Shown here one piece after another: positions 61,255-64,000 of a DNA stretch of 64,000 bases. Location: positions 62,001-126,000 of the forward strand of contig CBFIIW010000005.1 of assembly GCA_965662775.1 (NCBI GenBank), written 5' to 3'. The position numbers were made by a program, and so were the translations under genes. Every line of letters begins with the position of its first letter. Position 1 is the stretch's first letter. A model generated the notes under the pieces. The model did no database searches, was not told where the DNA came from, and was given only the letters and a program-made list of their open reading frames with translations. Source of the stretch: UBA7985 sp002690455. Its GTDB lineage: Bacteria > Pseudomonadota > Alphaproteobacteria > UBA7985.

Positions 61255-61387
61255 GAACTGCAACATGGCGAAGCTGCCAGTCAGTTGCAATGCTCGTTTG
61301 GCGTTGCTCGGCGTTGCAATGCTGCAGAGTCCGGTTAGAACGGCTTGAATACGATCTGTTTATTATGTCCCTTTGATGGAACCCCCC

Positions 61388-62614
<1,227 letters not shown>

Positions 62615-62618
62615 GGGC

Positions 62619-62918
62619 GTGGCTGAATCGCTGAAGCACGTTATATTGCGCCTGGCGGAAGAGCGGACAGGGTCAACCTTTTCCCCGACCGAGGCTGCAA
62701 TGGCGCTGCGACCACCCCGCCCGAACGAGGTCAAAGGCGAAGAGAAGTGGCGCGGTTTTCTGCGTCAGGTCCGGGCTGAAGCCAAGGGGTTGGCACGGCA
62801 GGGCCGTATTGACATCCTGCGCCGGGGTGAACCGCAAGACCCTAGCAAGCCGATCAAGGGGCTGATCCAGCTGCGCAAGACGCCTGGCTCTCCGGCTTTT
62901 GACCCCGACAAAGACTGA
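62619..62918 (+). CDS. DUF3253 family protein
   Basis: A 99-residue protein of the DUF3253 family: VILRLAEERTGSTFSPTEAAMAL, WRGFLRQVRAEAKGLARQGRIDILRRG, then a Pro/Lys tail. The fold is probably winged-helix-like. Function unknown. GTG start at 62619, 4 nt after argG, so it is probably co-transcribed with it. Confidence 0.88.
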   Translation: MAESLKHVILRLAEERTGSTFSPTEAAMALRPPRPNEVKGEEKWRGFLRQVRAEAKGLARQGRIDILRRGEPQDPSKPIKGLIQLRKTPGSPAFDPDKD

Positions 62919-63003
62919 CCCGCAATGACTGACCCCGATCCGCTTCTTGCCATAACTGGCGCGACCAACCGGATGAGGGGCAAGTAGGGGAGGCCAGCAG
63001 GCC

Positions 63004-63954
63004 GTGTCCCAGACTGATACCAACCAAGCGGCCCCGGCAGAGGGCAGCGGCGGAAGCAGCAGCGGCAGAAATCGCCTTGCTAAAATCATTGCGCATTCGG
63101 GACTCTGTTCCCGGCGTGAGGCGGAGCGGATGATCGAAGCCGGCCGGGTCAAGGTTCACGGCGTGGTCGTAACAGACCCGGCGACCAACCTCGATGACTG
63201 GCAGGGGGTATCGGTTGACGACCGATCGCTATCAGCGCCACCGGATGTTAAACTGTACCGATTTTATAAGCCGCTGGGCGCGCTGGTCACGGACCGCGAC
63301 CCCGAAGGCCGGACCACGGTCTACGATTTGCTTCCCGATATGGGCGCAGGGGCGCCGCGTCTGTTGGCCGTTGGTCGGTTAGACATTAATTCAGAAGGGC
63401 TGCTGCTGTTTACCACCAGCCCAGTGCTTAAGCGCAAGCTGGAACTGCCCGACAGTGGGCTGGCGCGGATTTATCGCGTTCGTGCCCATGGTATGGTCAA
63501 CGACCGACAACTGGCATCGCTGGCCGACGGTGTAACAATCGATGAAGTTCGCTACGGACCAGTGGTTGTCGAGCGTGAAACACAGAAAGAGAGCGGGTTG
63601 AACCGGTGGTATCGTTTCACCCTGACCGAAGGCAAGAATCGCGAAATTCGCAAGCTGGCGCAATATCTGGGCCTGCAGGTAAACCGCCTCATCCGCGTTT
63701 CTTACGGCGGATTGACGCTGGGTTCGCTGGCGCGGATGGAGCTGAAAGAAGTCTCGCGTGCGCGGATGTTTGAGCTTTTTGGGGTCGGCACAGAGAAAAA
63801 GTCGAGTTGGGCCAAAGCAAAGCCCAAACCAAAAAAGCCAGGCCATCGCAAGCTGGCCGACAAAAAGCGCGCCGCCAAGGATGGTCGCCGCATGGGTGTG
63901 GGGCGCTCCCCATCAAGTTCGCGCAACAGCCGGACGCCGCGCCGTGGCGGCTAG
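63004..63954 (+). CDS. 23S/16S rRNA pseudouridine synthase, RsuA/RluB/E/F family
   Basis: 316 residues. An N-terminal S4 domain (LAKIIAHSGLCSRREAERMIEAGRVKVHGVV), then the synthase core with VGRLDINSEGLLLFT (catalytic Asp) and the RFTLTEGKNREIRKLAQYLGL block typical of RluB/RsuA. The C-terminal tail is Lys/Arg-rich and repetitive. GTG start at 63004. Target uridine (RluB U2605 or other) cannot be told. Confidence 0.93.
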   Translation: MSQTDTNQAAPAEGSGGSSSGRNRLAKIIAHSGLCSRREAERMIEAGRVKVHGVVVTDPATNLDDWQGVSVDDRSLSAPPDVKLYRFYKPLGALVTDRDPEGRTTVYDLLPDMGAGAPRLLAVGRLDINSEGLLLFTTSPVLKRKLELPDSGLARIYRVRAHGMVNDRQLASLADGVTIDEVRYGPVVVERETQKESGLNRWYRFTLTEGKNREIRKLAQYLGLQVNRLIRVSYGGLTLGSLARMELKEVSRARMFELFGVGTEKKSSWAKAKPKPKKPGHRKLADKKRAAKDGRRMGVGRSPSSSRNSRTPRRGG

Positions 63955-64000
63955 ACCTGTATCCTCGCCGGGTGTTTTGCGCCTAAGTGGTGGAAGCCTG

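Overview
The window is a gene-dense, roughly 60% GC (judged by eye) chromosomal segment of an alphaproteobacterium. The support is a class I lysyl-tRNA synthetase, a ChvG/ChvI two-component pair, a UbiH-family hydroxylase, a Tim44-like protein, and the order mnmE-mnmG-rsmG-parA-parB / rho-hemJ-hemE // maf-aroE-coaE-dnaQ / secB. That order is the typical neighbourhood of alphaproteobacterial replication origins. I cannot name a genus from the sequence. No CRISPR array, prophage, transposase or integrase is visible.

Layout. 1-6.8 kb: the 3' part of infB, an esterase-like secreted or anchored protein, then a compact queuosine operon (YhhQ/VUT transporter, queA, tgt, queG) with overlapping genes. 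6.8-17.1 kb: rpmB, an Atm1-type ABC exporter, gpsA, a 925-residue membrane coiled-coil protein of unknown function, and the operon lysK - DUF952 - pyrD, in which pyrD is fused in frame to a HAD phosphatase. 17.5-25.8 kb: ftsK, a PII gene with a terminator and a good sigma-54-type promoter, a UbiH-like monooxygenase, an EamA transporter, a SpoU methyltransferase and a class I methyltransferase. 25.9-28.3 kb: a lower-GC patch of small accessory genes ending at tRNA-Gly(GCC). 28.5-32.4 kb: chvI-chvG-rapZ plus an HPr-like protein that has lost the phosphorylated His; hprK and EIIA are absent. 32.6-41.7 kb: parB-parA-rsmG-mnmG-mnmE-rho-hemJ-hemE, all leftward. Two parS sites lie in mnmG.

41.7-42.5 kb is a 775-bp gene-free region between leftward hemE and rightward maf. 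It is my candidate oriC and carries four GANTC (CcrM) sites in 46 bp. 42.5-64 kb is mostly rightward: maf-aroE-coaE-dnaQ, secB and fxsA (leftward), a Tim44-like gene, mltA, an unknown gene, an smr gene, an XRE regulator, tRNA-Arg(ACG), a DUF4864 gene, gpt, a leftward group (orphan histidine kinase, FAD disulfide oxidoreductase, TVP38 protein), then rpmH-rnpA-yidD-yidC-engB-argB, a leftward hemerythrin-like gene, argG, a DUF3253 gene and an RsuA/RluB-type pseudouridine synthase.

Most genes are housekeeping (translation, tRNA modification, segregation, envelope biogenesis). The notable points are the PyrD-HAD fusion, the eroded PTS remnant next to ChvIG/RapZ, the parS site covering the mnmG start codon, the GANTC cluster in the presumed origin, and the large uncharacterised coiled-coil protein.
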